Assembly (NCBI RefSeq): GCF_027924525.1
Contig: NZ_AP027040.1
Location: 868,001 to 932,000, forward strand
DNA from: Aurantimicrobium sp. INA4
GTDB lineage: Bacteria > Actinomycetota > Actinomycetes > Actinomycetales > Microbacteriaceae
Reading direction: 5' to 3'
Length of the DNA stretch: 64,000 bases
Part shown: positions 9,038 to 18,817 of the stretch, one piece after another
Layout of the letters: each line of letters opens with the position of its first letter
How positions within the stretch are numbered: position 1 is the first letter of the stretch
The notes under the pieces: model-generated
Databases searched by the model: none
Told to the model about the DNA's origin: nothing
What the model saw: the letters and a program-made list of their open reading frames with translations, nothing else
Program-made: the position numbers and the translations under genes

Positions 9038-10980
9038 ACGTTTTTGTTCTGGAAGGTTTCAGAAACAGCGCCCTCATCAGGTAACGGACGAGCAACAGGA
9101 ATCTTACTGCCGAGAACCTGAGCGACAACATCTCGTGCGATGTCTTGTGCGGTGAGGCCTGCATCGGCCAAAATTTCATTCCTGCTCGCGTGATCGAGGA
9201 ATTCATCTGGCAATCCCAGCTCGTCAACCGCGGTATCAACGCCTGCACTGCGTAAATCTTGCCTGATGCGCGTTCCGATTCCTCCGACACGGACACCATC
9301 TTCAAGGGAAATCACCAATCGGTGATCGCGAGCCATGTCGATGATGCTTTCTGGAACAGGAACGATCCAACGTGGGTCGACCACTGTTGCGCCAATACCT
9401 TGCTGCGCAAGACGATCAGCGACGTCAAGACCTAGTTGAGCAAAAGCACCAATGGCAACAATGAGGACATCTTTGTGAGCCGCCTCTCGCAGGACATCAA
9501 CACCGTCAGGGCGGCGACGAACAGCTTCTATGTCGTGAGCAACAGATCCTTTAGGGAATCTGATGACAGTAGGACCATCATCAATAGAAATCGCTTCAGC
9601 GAGCTCTTCACGCAGGCGGGTGGCATCGCGAGGAGCAGCGAGGCGGATGTGAGGAACAACTTGAAGTATGGACAGATCCCATACTCCGTGGTGGCTGGGT
9701 CCATCAGGACCGGTGACACCGGCCCGGTCAAGAACAAATGTCACTCCTGCTTTATGCAAGGCAACATCCATCAACACCTGGTCGAATGCCCGATTAATGA
9801 AAGTTGCATAAACGGCAACGACTGGATGCATTCCACCAAAAGCTAGTCCCGCTGCTGAAGCAACAGCATGCTGTTCAGCAATGCCGACATCAATTACACG
9901 GTCGGGGAAACGCTCGAGGAGCTTGTGGAGGCCCGTGGGACGCAACATCGCTGCAGTGATGCCAACAATGCTTTCATTCTTTTCAGCAAGTGAAACGAGT
10001 TCATCACCGAAAACATCAGTCCACCCAACAGTCGTGGAGGTCGAAATGGATTTTCCAGTCGCAGGGTCAATTTGCCCTACTGCGTGGAATTGATCATCGA
10101 CATCTTTTTGAGCAGGTTCGTAGCCCTTACCTTTTTGAGTAATTGCATGAACAATAACGGGTGCCCCGTAATTCTTAGCTTGTGTGAGAGCAGATTCCAT
10201 TGCTTTGACATCATGGCCGTTCACAGGCCCAAGATACTTGATGTCGAGATTCGCGTAGAGGTCTTGATTGTTTGTAAACCGGGAAAGGAATCCGTGAACG
10301 CCACCGCGCACACCACGGTAGAACGCACGAGCGTACGGACCCATTCTGGCAAACATACGACTGCTGGTGAAATGAAGATTACGATAACTCTTTCTGGTTC
10401 GAACCTTGTCTAGGTATCGAGCCATTCCTCCAATAGTGGGGGCGTAACTGCGGCCATTATCGTTCACAATAATGACGAGATTGCGAGCATTGTCATGGCT
10501 GATGTTATTGAGTGCTTCCCAGGTCATTCCTCCTGTGAGGGCACCATCACCAACAACAGCGACAACATGACGATCATCTTGACCCGTCATACTAAACGCT
10601 CGTGAAATTCCGTCTGCCCAAGACAAAGAACTTGAAGCGTGTGAGCTTTCAACGATGTCATGAACAGATTCAGAGCGCTGGGGATATCCAGCAATACCGC
10701 CCTTTTCGCGCAACTTGGAAAAGTCCTGACGACCTGTCAGAAGTTTGTGTACGTATGATTGGTGACCCGTGTCGAAAACTATGGAGTCTCTGGGTGAGTC
10801 AAAGACACGGTGAATAGCAATGGTGAGCTCAACCACGCCAAGGTTAGGCCCGAGGTGCCCGCCTGAGCGGGCAACCTCTCGGACCAAAAACTCTCTAATT
10901 TCGGCGGAGAGTTGAACGAGTTCCTCTTGGCTCAGTCGGTCGAGGTCCCGGGGACCATGAACTGTTTCAAGAATTGCCAT
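9034..10980 (-). CDS. dxs: 1-deoxy-D-xylulose-5-phosphate synthase
   Basis: 648 residues. DXS makes 1-deoxyxylulose 5-phosphate from pyruvate and glyceraldehyde 3-phosphate, the first step of the MEP isoprenoid route, using thiamine diphosphate. Seen: the N-terminal HQSYVHKLLTGR and GDGALTGGMTWEALNN (ThDP/Mg binding), the catalytic glutamate in GIAEQHAVASAAG, and the transketolase C-terminal domain. The ATG at 10980 has no good Shine-Dalgarno but a TAGACT box 6 nt upstream, so the mRNA is probably leaderless. It is convergent with fadB, sharing overlapping stops. Confidence 0.96.
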   Translation of the reverse strand: MAILETVHGPRDLDRLSQEELVQLSAEIREFLVREVARSGGHLGPNLGVVELTIAIHRVFDSPRDSIVFDTGHQSYVHKLLTGRQDFSKLREKGGIAGYPQRSESVHDIVESSHASSSLSWADGISRAFSMTGQDDRHVVAVVGDGALTGGMTWEALNNISHDNARNLVIIVNDNGRSYAPTIGGMARYLDKVRTRKSYRNLHFTSSRMFARMGPYARAFYRGVRGGVHGFLSRFTNNQDLYANLDIKYLGPVNGHDVKAMESALTQAKNYGAPVIVHAITQKGKGYEPAQKDVDDQFHAVGQIDPATGKSISTSTTVGWTDVFGDELVSLAEKNESIVGITAAMLRPTGLHKLLERFPDRVIDVGIAEQHAVASAAGLAFGGMHPVVAVYATFINRAFDQVLMDVALHKAGVTFVLDRAGVTGPDGPSHHGVWDLSILQVVPHIRLAAPRDATRLREELAEAISIDDGPTVIRFPKGSVAHDIEAVRRRPDGVDVLREAAHKDVLIVAIGAFAQLGLDVADRLAQQGIGATVVDPRWIVPVPESIIDMARDHRLVISLEDGVRVGGIGTRIRQDLRSAGVDTAVDELGLPDEFLDHASRNEILADAGLTAQDIARDVVAQVLGSKIPVARPLPDEGAVSETFQNKNV

Positions 10981-10986
10981 GACTCG

Positions 10987-10992
10987 AGTCTA
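10987..10992 (-). promoter_or_regulatory. Leaderless -10 box TAGACT of dxs
   Basis: TAGACT on the minus strand, 6 nt before the dxs ATG, with no Shine-Dalgarno between. It fits the TAnnnT-N6/7-start arrangement repeated across this window. Confidence 0.55.
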
Positions 10993-11029
10993 TGAGGAAA
11001 CGAACCAGTTTGTGCTGAGAATTCGTCGA

Positions 11030-13714
11030 CTAAGCGACGAGCGAACGCAACACGTACTGAAGGATTCCACCATTACGGTAGTAATCCGCTTCACCAGGGG
11101 TGTCGATGCGAACCACAGCGTCAAATTCGATGGTTTCCTTACCCGCAGGTGAGTTTTCCGAAGGAGCGGCAGTCACACGGACAGTCTTAGGAGTAACGCC
11201 CTTGTTGAGTTCCTCAACACCACTGATTGAAACAATTTCGGTTCCGTCAAGGCCCAAAGACTGCCAGCTTTGCCCGGCAGGGAACTGCAAGGGAAGTACA
11301 CCCATACCGATGAGGTTTGAACGGTGAATACGCTCAAAACTCTCCGTAATGACGGCCTTCACTCCCAGAAGTGCGGTTCCCTTAGCTGCCCAGTCACGAG
11401 AAGAACCAGAACCGTATTCCTTGCCACCGAAGATGACCAGAGGGGTCCCAGCAGCTTGGTAGTTGGCGCTTGCGTCATAGATGAAGGACTGAGGGCCGCC
11501 CGCCTGTGTGAAGTCACGAGTGTAACCACCCTCAACACCATCAAGGAGCTGATTCTTTAGACGGATGTTCGCGAAGGTTCCACGAATCATCACTTCGTGG
11601 TTACCACGACGAGATCCGTAGGAGTTGTAGTCAGCACGAGACACACCGTGTTGGTCGAGGTAGACAGCAGCTGGAGTGCCAGCCTTAATGTTTCCAGCAG
11701 GCGAAATGTGGTCAGTGGTAACCGAGTCACCCAAGGTTGCCAAAACGCGTGCGCCAGCAATATCGGTAACTGGAGAAGTTTCCTTCTTCATGCCCTCGAA
11801 GTATGGGGGCTTACGAACGTAGGTTGACTTGGCATCCCACTCAAAGGTTGCACCCGTTGGTGTGGGCAGGTTGCGCCAGCGCTCATCACCATTGAATACG
11901 GAGGAATATTCGTGGTCAAACATGGCGGTGTCGATGGACTCGCCAATAACCTTCTCTACTTCAGCGGTGTCAGGCCAGATGTCCTTGAGGTAGACAGGAT
12001 TGCCGTCAGAACCAGTTCCGAGAGCGTCCTTTTCGAAGTCAAAGTCCATTGATCCAGCAAGTGCATAAGCAATGACCAGAGGAGGGCTTGCCAGGTAGTT
12101 CATCTTTACGTCGGGGCTAATACGGCCCTCGAAGTTACGGTTACCCGAGAGAACAGCAGTCACAGCGAGGTCGTTGTGGTTGATAGCTGCAGAGATTTCA
12201 TCCTTGAGGGGACCAGAGTTTCCGATACACGTCATGCAGCCGTAACCGACAGGGTAGAAACCGAGCTCGTCGAGATACGGAGTAACGCCGGCTTTTTCGT
12301 AGTAGTCGGTGACAACCTTGGACCCTGGAGACAAGGTGGTCTTCACCCAAGGCTTGGTCTTAAGGCCCTTCTTCACCGCGTTGCGTGCAAGAAGACCAGC
12401 AGCGAGCATGACAGAAGGGTTGGAGGTGTTAGTGCAGGAAGTGATAGCTGCGATGGTGACGGCACCATTCTTCAGCTCGAACTCTTCTCCCCCATCAACA
12501 GTGACTTTTACGGCGTCCCCGTGAGTGTAGTTCTTGACGTCCTCAGCGAACTGGCTCTGAGCCTTGGAGAGCTCAATGCGGTCCTGTGGGCGCTTGGGGC
12601 CAGAGATCGAAGGAACAACTGTTGAGAGGTCGAGTTCCATGTATTCAGAGAAGTTTGGCTCGTTGCTGGGGTCAAACCAGAGGCCCTGGGCCTTGGAGTA
12701 CGCCTCAACGAGGGCAACCTGCTCTTCAGAGCGACCAGTTAGTCGCAGGTAGTCCAAAGTGACGTCGTCAACGGGGAACATTGCTGCGGTAGAACCGAAC
12801 TCAGGACTCATGTTTCCGATGGTGGCTCGGTTGGCTAGAGGAACTGAGGAAACACCAGGTCCATAGAATTCAACAAATTTGCCAACAACACCTTTCTTGC
12901 GAAGCATTTCGGTGATGGTCAGCACCACGTCGGTAGCTGTTACGCCAGTGGGGATGGAACCTGAAAGCTTGAAACCTACAACCTTGGGAATGAGCATAGA
13001 GACGGGCTGACCAAGCATTGCCGCCTCGGCCTCAATACCACCGACACCCCAGCCAAGGACGCCCAAGCCATTGACCATGGTGGTGTGTGAGTCTGTACCC
13101 ACGCAGGTGTCGGGGTATGCCTGGAGAACACCAGCAACTTCACGAGCCATGGTGACACGAGCTAAGTATTCGATGTTGACCTGGTGAACAATGCCTGTTC
13201 CTGGGGGGACAACTTTGAAGTCATCGAAAGCGGTCTGGCCCCAGCGCAGGAATTGATAACGTTCTCCGTTGCGTTCGTATTCGATTTCTACGTTCTTCTC
13301 GAGAGCATCAGCAGTGCCGTAGAGGTCTGCAATGACAGAGTGGTCAATGACCAATTCGGCAGGAGCTAGTGGGTTGATCTTGGTGGGGTCGCCACCGAGT
13401 TCGGTTACAGCCTCTCGCATGGTTGCAAGGTCAACGACACAAGGAACACCTGTAAAGTCCTGCATGATCACGCGTGCAGGGGTGAATTGAATTTCGGTGT
13501 CAGGCTCAGCGGAGGGAACCCAGCTCCCCAATGCCTTAATTTGCTCTGCAGTTACATTCGCACCATCTTCGGTGCGTAGAAGGTTTTCGAGCAGAACCTT
13601 GAGGCTGTAGGGCAACTTGTCATGACCCTGTACGGAGTCGAGGCGGAAAATCTCGTATGACTTTCCAGAGACCTCAAGTTTGCTCTTGGCTCCAAAACTG
13701 TTTACTGCCGACAC
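11030..13714 (-). CDS. acnA: Aconitate hydratase A
   Basis: 894 residues from the GTG at 13714, which has a strong GGAGGAG seven bases upstream; the frame is open further upstream but without such a signal. The three 4Fe-4S cysteines are visible in [13 protein letters not shown] and in [13 protein letters not shown]. The swivel domain has [15 protein letters not shown] and [13 protein letters not shown]. The enzyme interconverts citrate and isocitrate. The 5' untranslated region carries two interlocked palindromes (13783-13804). Between acnA and dxs there are 49 bp with no hairpin, so read-through into dxs is possible. Confidence 0.96.
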   Translation of the reverse strand: MSAVNSFGAKSKLEVSGKSYEIFRLDSVQGHDKLPYSLKVLLENLLRTEDGANVTAEQIKALGSWVPSAEPDTEIQFTPARVIMQDFTGVPCVVDLATMREAVTELGGDPTKINPLAPAELVIDHSVIADLYGTADALEKNVEIEYERNGERYQFLRWGQTAFDDFKVVPPGTGIVHQVNIEYLARVTMAREVAGVLQAYPDTCVGTDSHTTMVNGLGVLGWGVGGIEAEAAMLGQPVSMLIPKVVGFKLSGSIPTGVTATDVVLTITEMLRKKGVVGKFVEFYGPGVSSVPLANRATIGNMSPEFGSTAAMFPVDDVTLDYLRLTGRSEEQVALVEAYSKAQGLWFDPSNEPNFSEYMELDLSTVVPSISGPKRPQDRIELSKAQSQFAEDVKNYTHGDAVKVTVDGGEEFELKNGAVTIAAITSCTNTSNPSVMLAAGLLARNAVKKGLKTKPWVKTTLSPGSKVVTDYYEKAGVTPYLDELGFYPVGYGCMTCIGNSGPLKDEISAAINHNDLAVTAVLSGNRNFEGRISPDVKMNYLASPPLVIAYALAGSMDFDFEKDALGTGSDGNPVYLKDIWPDTAEVEKVIGESIDTAMFDHEYSSVFNGDERWRNLPTPTGATFEWDAKSTYVRKPPYFEGMKKETSPVTDIAGARVLATLGDSVTTDHISPAGNIKAGTPAAVYLDQHGVSRADYNSYGSRRGNHEVMIRGTFANIRLKNQLLDGVEGGYTRDFTQAGGPQSFIYDASANYQAAGTPLVIFGGKEYGSGSSRDWAAKGTALLGVKAVITESFERIHRSNLIGMGVLPLQFPAGQSWQSLGLDGTEIVSISGVEELNKGVTPKTVRVTAAPSENSPAGKETIEFDAVVRIDTPGEADYYRNGGILQYVLRSLVA

Positions 13715-13782
13715 GTGCTGCTCCTCCGTTGGGCGTTTGACGCAAGTGAAAATGATGTGTTGCTTGACCTGAAACAAAAGTC

Positions 13783-13804
13783 TCTTGATATCAAGATATA
13801 TCTT
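13783..13804. promoter_or_regulatory. Interlocked palindromes (candidate operator) ahead of aconitase
   Basis: TCTTGATATCAAGA (13783-13796) and AAGATATATCTT (13793-13804) are each perfect palindromes and share the four bases AAGA. They lie about 70-90 bp before the acnA start, where a promoter would be expected. The arrangement suggests two overlapping dimer sites for a repressor. The regulator is unknown; the sequence does not look to me like the corynebacterial AcnR site. Confidence 0.5.
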
Positions 13805-13843
13805 ATCCTGACATTTTGTCACTACGTTCTATGAACTTGAGGT

Positions 13844-14488
13844 TTATTCCTGGTAGAGCGATCGAACAATGAGCCATGTCAGGGCGAGAACAGGGACATA
13901 GAGCGGTAGCCCTAGAAGCAATTTTGCAGTCGCCAAACCTTCAACGTTGCCAGAAAGGTAGAGCGGATACTGAACGATAAGCCGAAGTGCGAACATGCCA
14001 AACCAAATGGCGGTAACTCCGCTGTAGACACGCAGATGATGTTTGTTCTTCCTCCAGGCAAATCCTTCGCCACGAATCAAACCAACTGCGACACCGATAA
14101 TCGGCCATGTAGCAAGTATCGAAACCAAAAACACTACTGAATATGCCGCATTAGTGATGAGGCCGGGCACGAAATTATCTTCAGGTCTATTGGTTAGTAA
14201 AGCTAATGCAGCAGAAAGAACTACACCGGCCAAACCAACCAGAGCCTGTGTTGCTGCTTGTCTTCGAATCAAGCGATAAGCAGTGAATAGCACTGAGATT
14301 GCAACAGAGATTCCGATTGCAAGCCAAGGATCGCGAGTTATCGCTAAAACCACGACAAAGATGAGACCGGGAACAACTGTTTCAATAATTCCTAGCCATC
14401 CGCCCATAGCAGTCCACAGTGGATGTTTGCCCTCTCCAGCCCCTTCAGGATTCAGAGCAAGTGAAGATAGGCCTGATTTACTCGCCAT
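13844..14488 (-). CDS. DUF3159 family membrane protein
   Basis: 214 residues with about five or six hydrophobic segments (for example ETVVPGLIFVVVLAI, AIGISVAISVLFTAY, ALVGLAGVVLSAALALL, AYSVVFLVSILATWPIIGV and LPLYVPVLALTWLIV). It matches DUF3159, an actinobacterial integral membrane family, including the conserved RGEGFAWRKNKHHLRVY loop after the WPIIGV segment. The function is unknown. It follows the DUF3710 gene with only 2 bp between them and so is the last gene of a dut-DUF3710-DUF3159 operon. Confidence 0.85.
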   Translation of the reverse strand: MASKSGLSSLALNPEGAGEGKHPLWTAMGGWLGIIETVVPGLIFVVVLAITRDPWLAIGISVAISVLFTAYRLIRRQAATQALVGLAGVVLSAALALLTNRPEDNFVPGLITNAAYSVVFLVSILATWPIIGVAVGLIRGEGFAWRKNKHHLRVYSGVTAIWFGMFALRLIVQYPLYLSGNVEGLATAKLLLGLPLYVPVLALTWLIVRSLYQE

Positions 14489-14490
14489 AG

Positions 14491-15090
14491 TTAGGCGCCT
14501 GTAGGCGTAGCACCAGCGGCCTGCTCAGGAACACGAAGCGGCAATAGTTCACGAGGCGGAACAGGCTGTTGCCCTCGAACTACAACAATGTCCCGGAAGA
14601 GTTCAATCATTGTTGCCCGCTTGTCGGCTTCCACAGCAGCAGGGCCGGCAATAACTCCACGTAGGAACCAGCGAGGCCCGTCTACACCGATGAAACACAC
14701 ATCTTGGAAGACCTGTTTGCCCTCAACCATTGCAGGGACGCGTGTCAACAAATCTGGCCCAATTTCGGTAAGCCCCTCAGTCACCGAACCACCCTGAGCT
14801 GCAATCTGTTCAGAAAGTTGGTGACGTACTTCGTGCCACAAACCGCCAGAGCGTGTGGAGGCAAAAACCTGAACTTGAAGGGTTGAGCCTTGGAAATCCA
14901 AAGCAACCGCAATCACTCGACCAGTTCCTTCTTCAACTTCAAGACGGAGATTCAATCCCTCACGAGGGATGAGCTTGAGAGAACCAAGATCAACATATGG
15001 GCGAACGCCACTTACTTCAGATTCATCAAAAGGACCCAGCGTGCTTCGATCTGACGGAGCACTTTTTGCTTCAGAAATTGATTCACTCAT
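14491..15090 (-). CDS. DUF3710 family protein
   Basis: 199 residues. DUF3710 is an actinobacterial family of unknown function found next to dut, as here. Visible family features: an N-terminal GPFDESEVSGVRPYVDLGSL-type segment, central VIAVALDFQGSTLQVQVFA and GVDGPRWFLRGVIAGPAA, and an FRDIVVVRG motif near the end. No signal peptide or membrane helix. The ATG overlaps the dut stop (ATGA), with AAGG as Shine-Dalgarno, so it is translationally coupled to dut. Confidence 0.88.
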   Translation of the reverse strand: MSESISEAKSAPSDRSTLGPFDESEVSGVRPYVDLGSLKLIPREGLNLRLEVEEGTGRVIAVALDFQGSTLQVQVFASTRSGGLWHEVRHQLSEQIAAQGGSVTEGLTEIGPDLLTRVPAMVEGKQVFQDVCFIGVDGPRWFLRGVIAGPAAVEADKRATMIELFRDIVVVRGQQPVPPRELLPLRVPEQAAGATPTGA

Positions 15091-15542
15091 TTGCCTTGTT
15101 CCGTTCTGTGGGCAATTCCAGTAGATCCAAAACCAGACTCGCCCCGTTCACTTGCAGGAAGTTTGTCGACTGGAATAAATCGCGCTTGAACCACTGGCAT
15201 CACAATCATCTGGGCAATGCGATCACCCTTATTTATCGTAAATGGCTCGCGGAGGTCAGTGTTCAGCAACGTTACTTTGAGCTCGCCACGGTACCCGGCA
15301 TCAACTGTTCCTGGTGAATTAACTACGGTAATGCCGTGTTTTGAAGCCAATCCTGAACGAGGAACTACGAACGCTACATAACCTGCTGGGAGTGCAATAG
15401 AGACTCCAGTTGCGACAGTTGCACGCTCACCAGGTTGCAGAACTACTTCTTCTGAAGAAGATAAATCAGCACCGGCATCTCCGGGATGTGAATAAGTGGG
15501 GATTGTCTCAGCCGTAATGAGAACTTCAATTGTTTGGTCCAC
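15087..15542 (-). CDS. dut: dUTP diphosphatase
   Basis: 151 residues, trimeric dUTPase type. All five motifs are recognisable, including DAGADLSSSEE (motif 1), PRSGLASKHGITV (2), GTVDAGYRGELKV (3), NKGDRIAQMIV (4) and RGESGFGSTG (5, the flexible P-loop-like tail). It hydrolyses dUTP to dUMP, keeping uracil out of DNA and feeding dTMP synthesis. GTG start at 15542 without a Shine-Dalgarno but with TAACCT six bases upstream, consistent with a leaderless mRNA. First gene of the dut-DUF3710-DUF3159 operon. Confidence 0.95.
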   Translation of the reverse strand: MDQTIEVLITAETIPTYSHPGDAGADLSSSEEVVLQPGERATVATGVSIALPAGYVAFVVPRSGLASKHGITVVNSPGTVDAGYRGELKVTLLNTDLREPFTINKGDRIAQMIVMPVVQARFIPVDKLPASERGESGFGSTGIAHRTEQGK

Positions 15543-15548
15543 GTGTCG

Positions 15549-15554
15549 AGGTTA
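15549..15554 (-). promoter_or_regulatory. Leaderless -10 box TAACCT of dut
   Basis: TAACCT on the minus strand, 6 nt before the dut GTG. The divergent DUF3093 gene begins 40 bp away. Confidence 0.5.
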
Positions 15555-15581
15555 GCCGAGATTTAGTGGTCGAATAGATGT

Positions 15582-16022
15582 ATGACTACGTTTCGTGAAG
15601 TTTTACGACCATCTGCGTGGATGTATTTTGCTGCCACATTCATGATTCCCACCGTGATTTTGGTGTGCGCGCCATTCAACCTCACCCTGGGCGTCATCCT
15701 GTCGGTGGTCATCTATCTCGCCATTGTCATCCCAATGTTCGCTCTGTCTCCGGTTATCGAGTTGACCGATAAGGAGCTGAGAGTTGGTAAAGCTCACATT
15801 TCTCGCGAATTTATTGGCAGAGTGAGTGCATACTCCGGCAACTATGCCATTGCAGCGCGTGGCCCTGAACTTGATGCCCGTGCCTGGATTTTTTTGCGTG
15901 GATGGATCAATCCTGTAGTCCGTGTTGACATTAACGACCCCGCAGACCCAACACCGTATTGGCTGTTTTCTACGCGAAAGCCAGAAGAGCTAGTTGCGGC
16001 ACTTCGTGCAGGTCGCCAATAG
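15582..16022 (+). CDS. DUF3093 family membrane protein
   Basis: 146 residues. Two adjacent N-terminal membrane helices (about residues 13-31 and 33-56) are followed by a soluble domain with LRVGKAHISREFIGRV and a C-terminal YWLFSTRKPEELVAALRAG, the DUF3093 signature. This actinobacterial family lies beside dut in many genomes. The function is unknown. The gene is divergent from dut (39 bp apart) and convergent with the DUF4193 gene, with a shared terminator hairpin between them. Confidence 0.85.
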   Translation: MTTFREVLRPSAWMYFAATFMIPTVILVCAPFNLTLGVILSVVIYLAIVIPMFALSPVIELTDKELRVGKAHISREFIGRVSAYSGNYAIAARGPELDARAWIFLRGWINPVVRVDINDPADPTPYWLFSTRKPEELVAALRAGRQ

Positions 16023-16029
16023 TTAAACA

Positions 16030-16061
16030 CATAATGGCCGGCGTTAACACCGGCCATTATG
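16030..16061. terminator. Bidirectional terminator hairpin between DUF3093 and DUF4193 genes
   Basis: CATAATGGCCGG and CCGGCCATTATG form a 12-bp perfect stem with an 8-nt loop, 8 bp after the DUF3093 stop and 8 bp after the DUF4193 stop on the other strand. T-tracts are weak on both sides. Confidence 0.8.
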
Positions 16062-16068
16062 TTGAAGT

Positions 16069-16365
16069 TTAGAAGGCGCATTCCTTGCAAACAGGGCCTA
16101 ATTTTTCTTCGTGATCTACCTGTGATCGGTGCTTGACGAGGAAACAGCTCACGCAAGTGAATTCGTCGTCTTGTGGCGGCAAGACCACAACATCTAACTC
16201 GAGGTCTGAGAGGTCAGCGCCCGCGAGCTCAAAACCACCTGGGTTATCAGCATCTTCACCGTCAACAGCCCCCGAGAGTTTGTCGGGCACGCGCTCCTTG
16301 AGCGCTTCAATGGACTCGGTGTCGTCATTGTCTGTTTTGCGAGGTGCGTCGTAATCAGTAGCCAT
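16069..16365 (-). CDS. DUF4193 family zinc-ribbon protein
   Basis: 98 residues from the ATG that opens MATDYDAPRK; an in-frame ATG at 16386 would add seven residues. The C-terminus has two cysteine pairs, CVSC and CKEC, forming a probable zinc ribbon, which together with the acidic middle (LSDLELDVVVLPPQDDEFTC) is typical of DUF4193. Actinobacterial members are small soluble proteins without known function, located near dut and sepH. No convincing Shine-Dalgarno. 205 bp divergent from sepH. Confidence 0.88.
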   Translation of the reverse strand: MATDYDAPRKTDNDDTESIEALKERVPDKLSGAVDGEDADNPGGFELAGADLSDLELDVVVLPPQDDEFTCVSCFLVKHRSQVDHEEKLGPVCKECAF

Positions 16366-16570
16366 CTTTATGTTCCAAATCGTCACGTCACCGACTCAAA
16401 AATACGCCGGCGCGGACAGTTTGCCCGATTGTGGCCAGAAATACAAAATCTTCTTAGGCGTGTTGTCCCTTGCATGGCCAATTAGGTCGGCACGCGCGGA
16501 AGTTAAGGAGAAGAAATACATTTTCATGGAATTCTCTACACATACACTTTTGCCCTAGGAGCTTGCAAAT

Positions 16571-17596
16571 ATGCGTGAACTGAAAGTCATCGATGTCGAT
16601 GGTGCAGATCTCATCCTTGCTGACCAGGAGGGTGAGGAGTTCCGGGCAAGTGTGGACGAAACTTCATTACGTCGCTTACGACACTCTCGAATCGTCGATG
16701 AAGGTCCCCGAGTCTCCCCCAAAGACATTCAGGCGCACCTTCGTGCGGGATTGTCCAATGAGGAAATTTCAGCCCTTACTGGAGCCAGCCTTGATTTGAT
16801 TCAACGTTTTGAATCACCCGTGTTGGCTGAACGAGAATTCATTATTTCTTCTGCACTTGCCGTCCCTACCCAGGACACGGTTTCTACAGATACAGGCAAT
16901 CTCAGCTCCGCTTTTGGATCCGTCATCACTCAACGTCTCCTCAGCCTGGGAGCGACGTCAGAGCGTTGGGCCACCTGGAAAGAAGAGTCTGGAAACTGGA
17001 CTATCAAGCTGGAATTCGCCTCTAATGGCATCGAACACGATGCTCGGTGGTCTTTTGATTCCAAAAAACGGACACTTAGTCCCATCAACAGTGACGCATC
17101 GACCCTTTCTCAAAAAGGCGATCTCTCCAGCGGCTTAATTCCGAAACTCCGTGCAGTAGCAGTCGATACCGCTGCACTCGAGGCCACTCAACCATTGACT
17201 GAAACAGTCGAAGGACCAGTCTCAGAAATCGGAGCACCGACTACTCAAGATGACGCATCAACACAGTCACGCGAACACAGCCCCACTGCTGATCTCCTAG
17301 AAGCCCTTCGCAAGCGCCGCAACGAACGTGAATCAACACCTGCCTGGCTCAAAGACGAAGTCTCTGCAAGCACGGACTCTCATGAAAGCATTCCGCAAGA
17401 AGACACAATCATTTCCGGAGTTACCGTCGAATTGGATTCGACGTTGACCTTCACTGAACCTTTTGATGTTTCCACTCCTGAGGTGGAACCCACGCAGGCA
17501 AACGATTCAAAACCTGTCAACAAAACCGGCCGGCCAACAATGCCCTCCTGGGATGACATTGTTTTTGGCACGCGGTCTGACGACGACCCTGCCTAG
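16571..17596 (+). CDS. sepH: Septation protein SepH
   Basis: 341 residues. The N-terminal about 85 residues match SepH (DUF3071): MRELKVIDVDGADLIL, the SPKDIQAHLRAGLSNEEISALTGASLDLIQRFESPVLAERE helix-turn-helix-like region, then a long poorly conserved part. SepH stimulates FtsZ polymerisation in actinobacteria. The C-terminus ends in a RPT...WDDIVFGTRSDD motif, echoed by the unrelated-looking protein at 47647-48423. TAGGAG precedes the ATG. A tiny upstream frame (16525-16558, ten codons) ends with its stop inside this Shine-Dalgarno; it may be chance. The stop interlocks with that of the convergent phosphodiesterase gene. Confidence 0.92.
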   Translation: MRELKVIDVDGADLILADQEGEEFRASVDETSLRRLRHSRIVDEGPRVSPKDIQAHLRAGLSNEEISALTGASLDLIQRFESPVLAEREFIISSALAVPTQDTVSTDTGNLSSAFGSVITQRLLSLGATSERWATWKEESGNWTIKLEFASNGIEHDARWSFDSKKRTLSPINSDASTLSQKGDLSSGLIPKLRAVAVDTAALEATQPLTETVEGPVSEIGAPTTQDDASTQSREHSPTADLLEALRKRRNERESTPAWLKDEVSASTDSHESIPQEDTIISGVTVELDSTLTFTEPFDVSTPEVEPTQANDSKPVNKTGRPTMPSWDDIVFGTRSDDDPA

Positions 17597-18747
17597 TTTC
17601 GTGAAAAACCTGCAAGTTTGATGGCAGGAACGTGCATCTCGATGACCGAAACTCCCCCGTGTTGGCCAACCATAGACCTTCCCTTCAACGTGGTATCTCT
17701 GGCGTCATAAAACACAACATTTTTGTTTGACAAAAGAAAAACGTCTCCGGCTCGACCGGCAACTTCTGTATTCAGTTCAGGAAATAGCCCTGATTCGACA
17801 AGCTGTTCTTGTGTAAGCACCGAGGCAATCCCGTCAAAATCTTTCTGCCACTCAGCAATGAAGTCTTTTTTATCACTGGGTGATACCGAATCAAGGAAAT
17901 AGAGCTGAGGACAACGAGGTTCACCGCCAATGGAAGCAATGCGCTCAAAAAACGAAGAACTATTTCCGAGAAGGAAATGTTTGGATTGGGGAATGTCAAT
18001 CACTCCATGATCTGCTGTAACAAACAGACCAATATCGTCAGGTAGGTGTGCGGAAAGAGCTGCTATAGCTGCATCGACGTCTTCAAGAACAGTGGCCCAC
18101 TCTGGAGAATCCACACCCTTTTTATGAGAAATCTCATCCAGCTCAGAAATGTAGACGACACCCAACTGGGGCGAAGTTGCACGAATCAGAGCTGACGACT
18201 GTGCCATACGATCATCAAGTGAATTTGCCCCCACATAACTGGCTCCTCGATAAATGACGCTCGTTAAGGTGGAATCAGCAAATCGTGAGTGCCCAACCAC
18301 GAATGAAGTGCACCCCTGTTTGGCGACATCAACAAACAATGGTTCAGCTTTAAGCCAGTGTTGTGGATTCTCAATCGCTTTAAGGCCTGAGAGCTGATTA
18401 ATCAGATCGCCTGTTTCGGGATCCCTGATTTGATAACCAAGCATCCCATGAACGCCGGGGAGCACTCCGGTAGTGAAAGACGTCAGAGCCGCGGCAGTTG
18501 TACTAGGAAAAACTGTTTCTAACGGATCCGATTCCAGCGTTGCCTGCGCAAGAAATCTTGCATGACCACGGGCATTACGAAGATTGTGAAAACCTAAACC
18601 GTCAATCACAACGACGATTGCTGAGCGAACAGAAGGTAAATCTAGTGCGTTCTCGTAACCACTAAGTCCCATGCTAGAAAAGCAACTTGGCAAAACTTCG
18701 GCAAGGCTCAGCAGGCCAGAATTGCGCGTCGGTAACATGTTTGACAT
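17593..18747 (-). CDS. Alkaline phosphatase / nucleotide pyrophosphatase family protein
   Basis: 384 residues from ATG 18747 (MSNMLPTRNSG). The frame stays open upstream past the divergent parC start, so the true start must be internal; 18774 is the alternative. The start at 18747 has CAGACT seven bases upstream, resembling the other leaderless promoters here. Metal-binding features of the type I phosphodiesterase/nucleotide pyrophosphatase superfamily are visible: VVIDGLGF, the nucleophile Thr in VFPSTTAAALTSF, SELDEISHKKG, TADHGVID and MVGQHGG. Position next to sepH is conserved in other actinobacteria. Substrate unknown. Confidence 0.83.
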   Translation of the reverse strand: MSNMLPTRNSGLLSLAEVLPSCFSSMGLSGYENALDLPSVRSAIVVVIDGLGFHNLRNARGHARFLAQATLESDPLETVFPSTTAAALTSFTTGVLPGVHGMLGYQIRDPETGDLINQLSGLKAIENPQHWLKAEPLFVDVAKQGCTSFVVGHSRFADSTLTSVIYRGASYVGANSLDDRMAQSSALIRATSPQLGVVYISELDEISHKKGVDSPEWATVLEDVDAAIAALSAHLPDDIGLFVTADHGVIDIPQSKHFLLGNSSSFFERIASIGGEPRCPQLYFLDSVSPSDKKDFIAEWQKDFDGIASVLTQEQLVESGLFPELNTEVAGRAGDVFLLSNKNVVFYDARDTTLKGRSMVGQHGGVSVIEMHVPAIKLAGFSRN

Positions 18748-18817
18748 CGAGGTCAGTCTGCCATAGTTCACCATCCCGACGCAGAAAATCCTCTCCAGAA
18801 CAACGGAAGTATTGAGT

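Noticed and set aside
16525..16558. Ten-codon upstream frame before sepH as a leader peptide
   Set aside because: The AAGGAG is 15 bases from its ATG and there is no attenuator structure; too weak to list as a gene.
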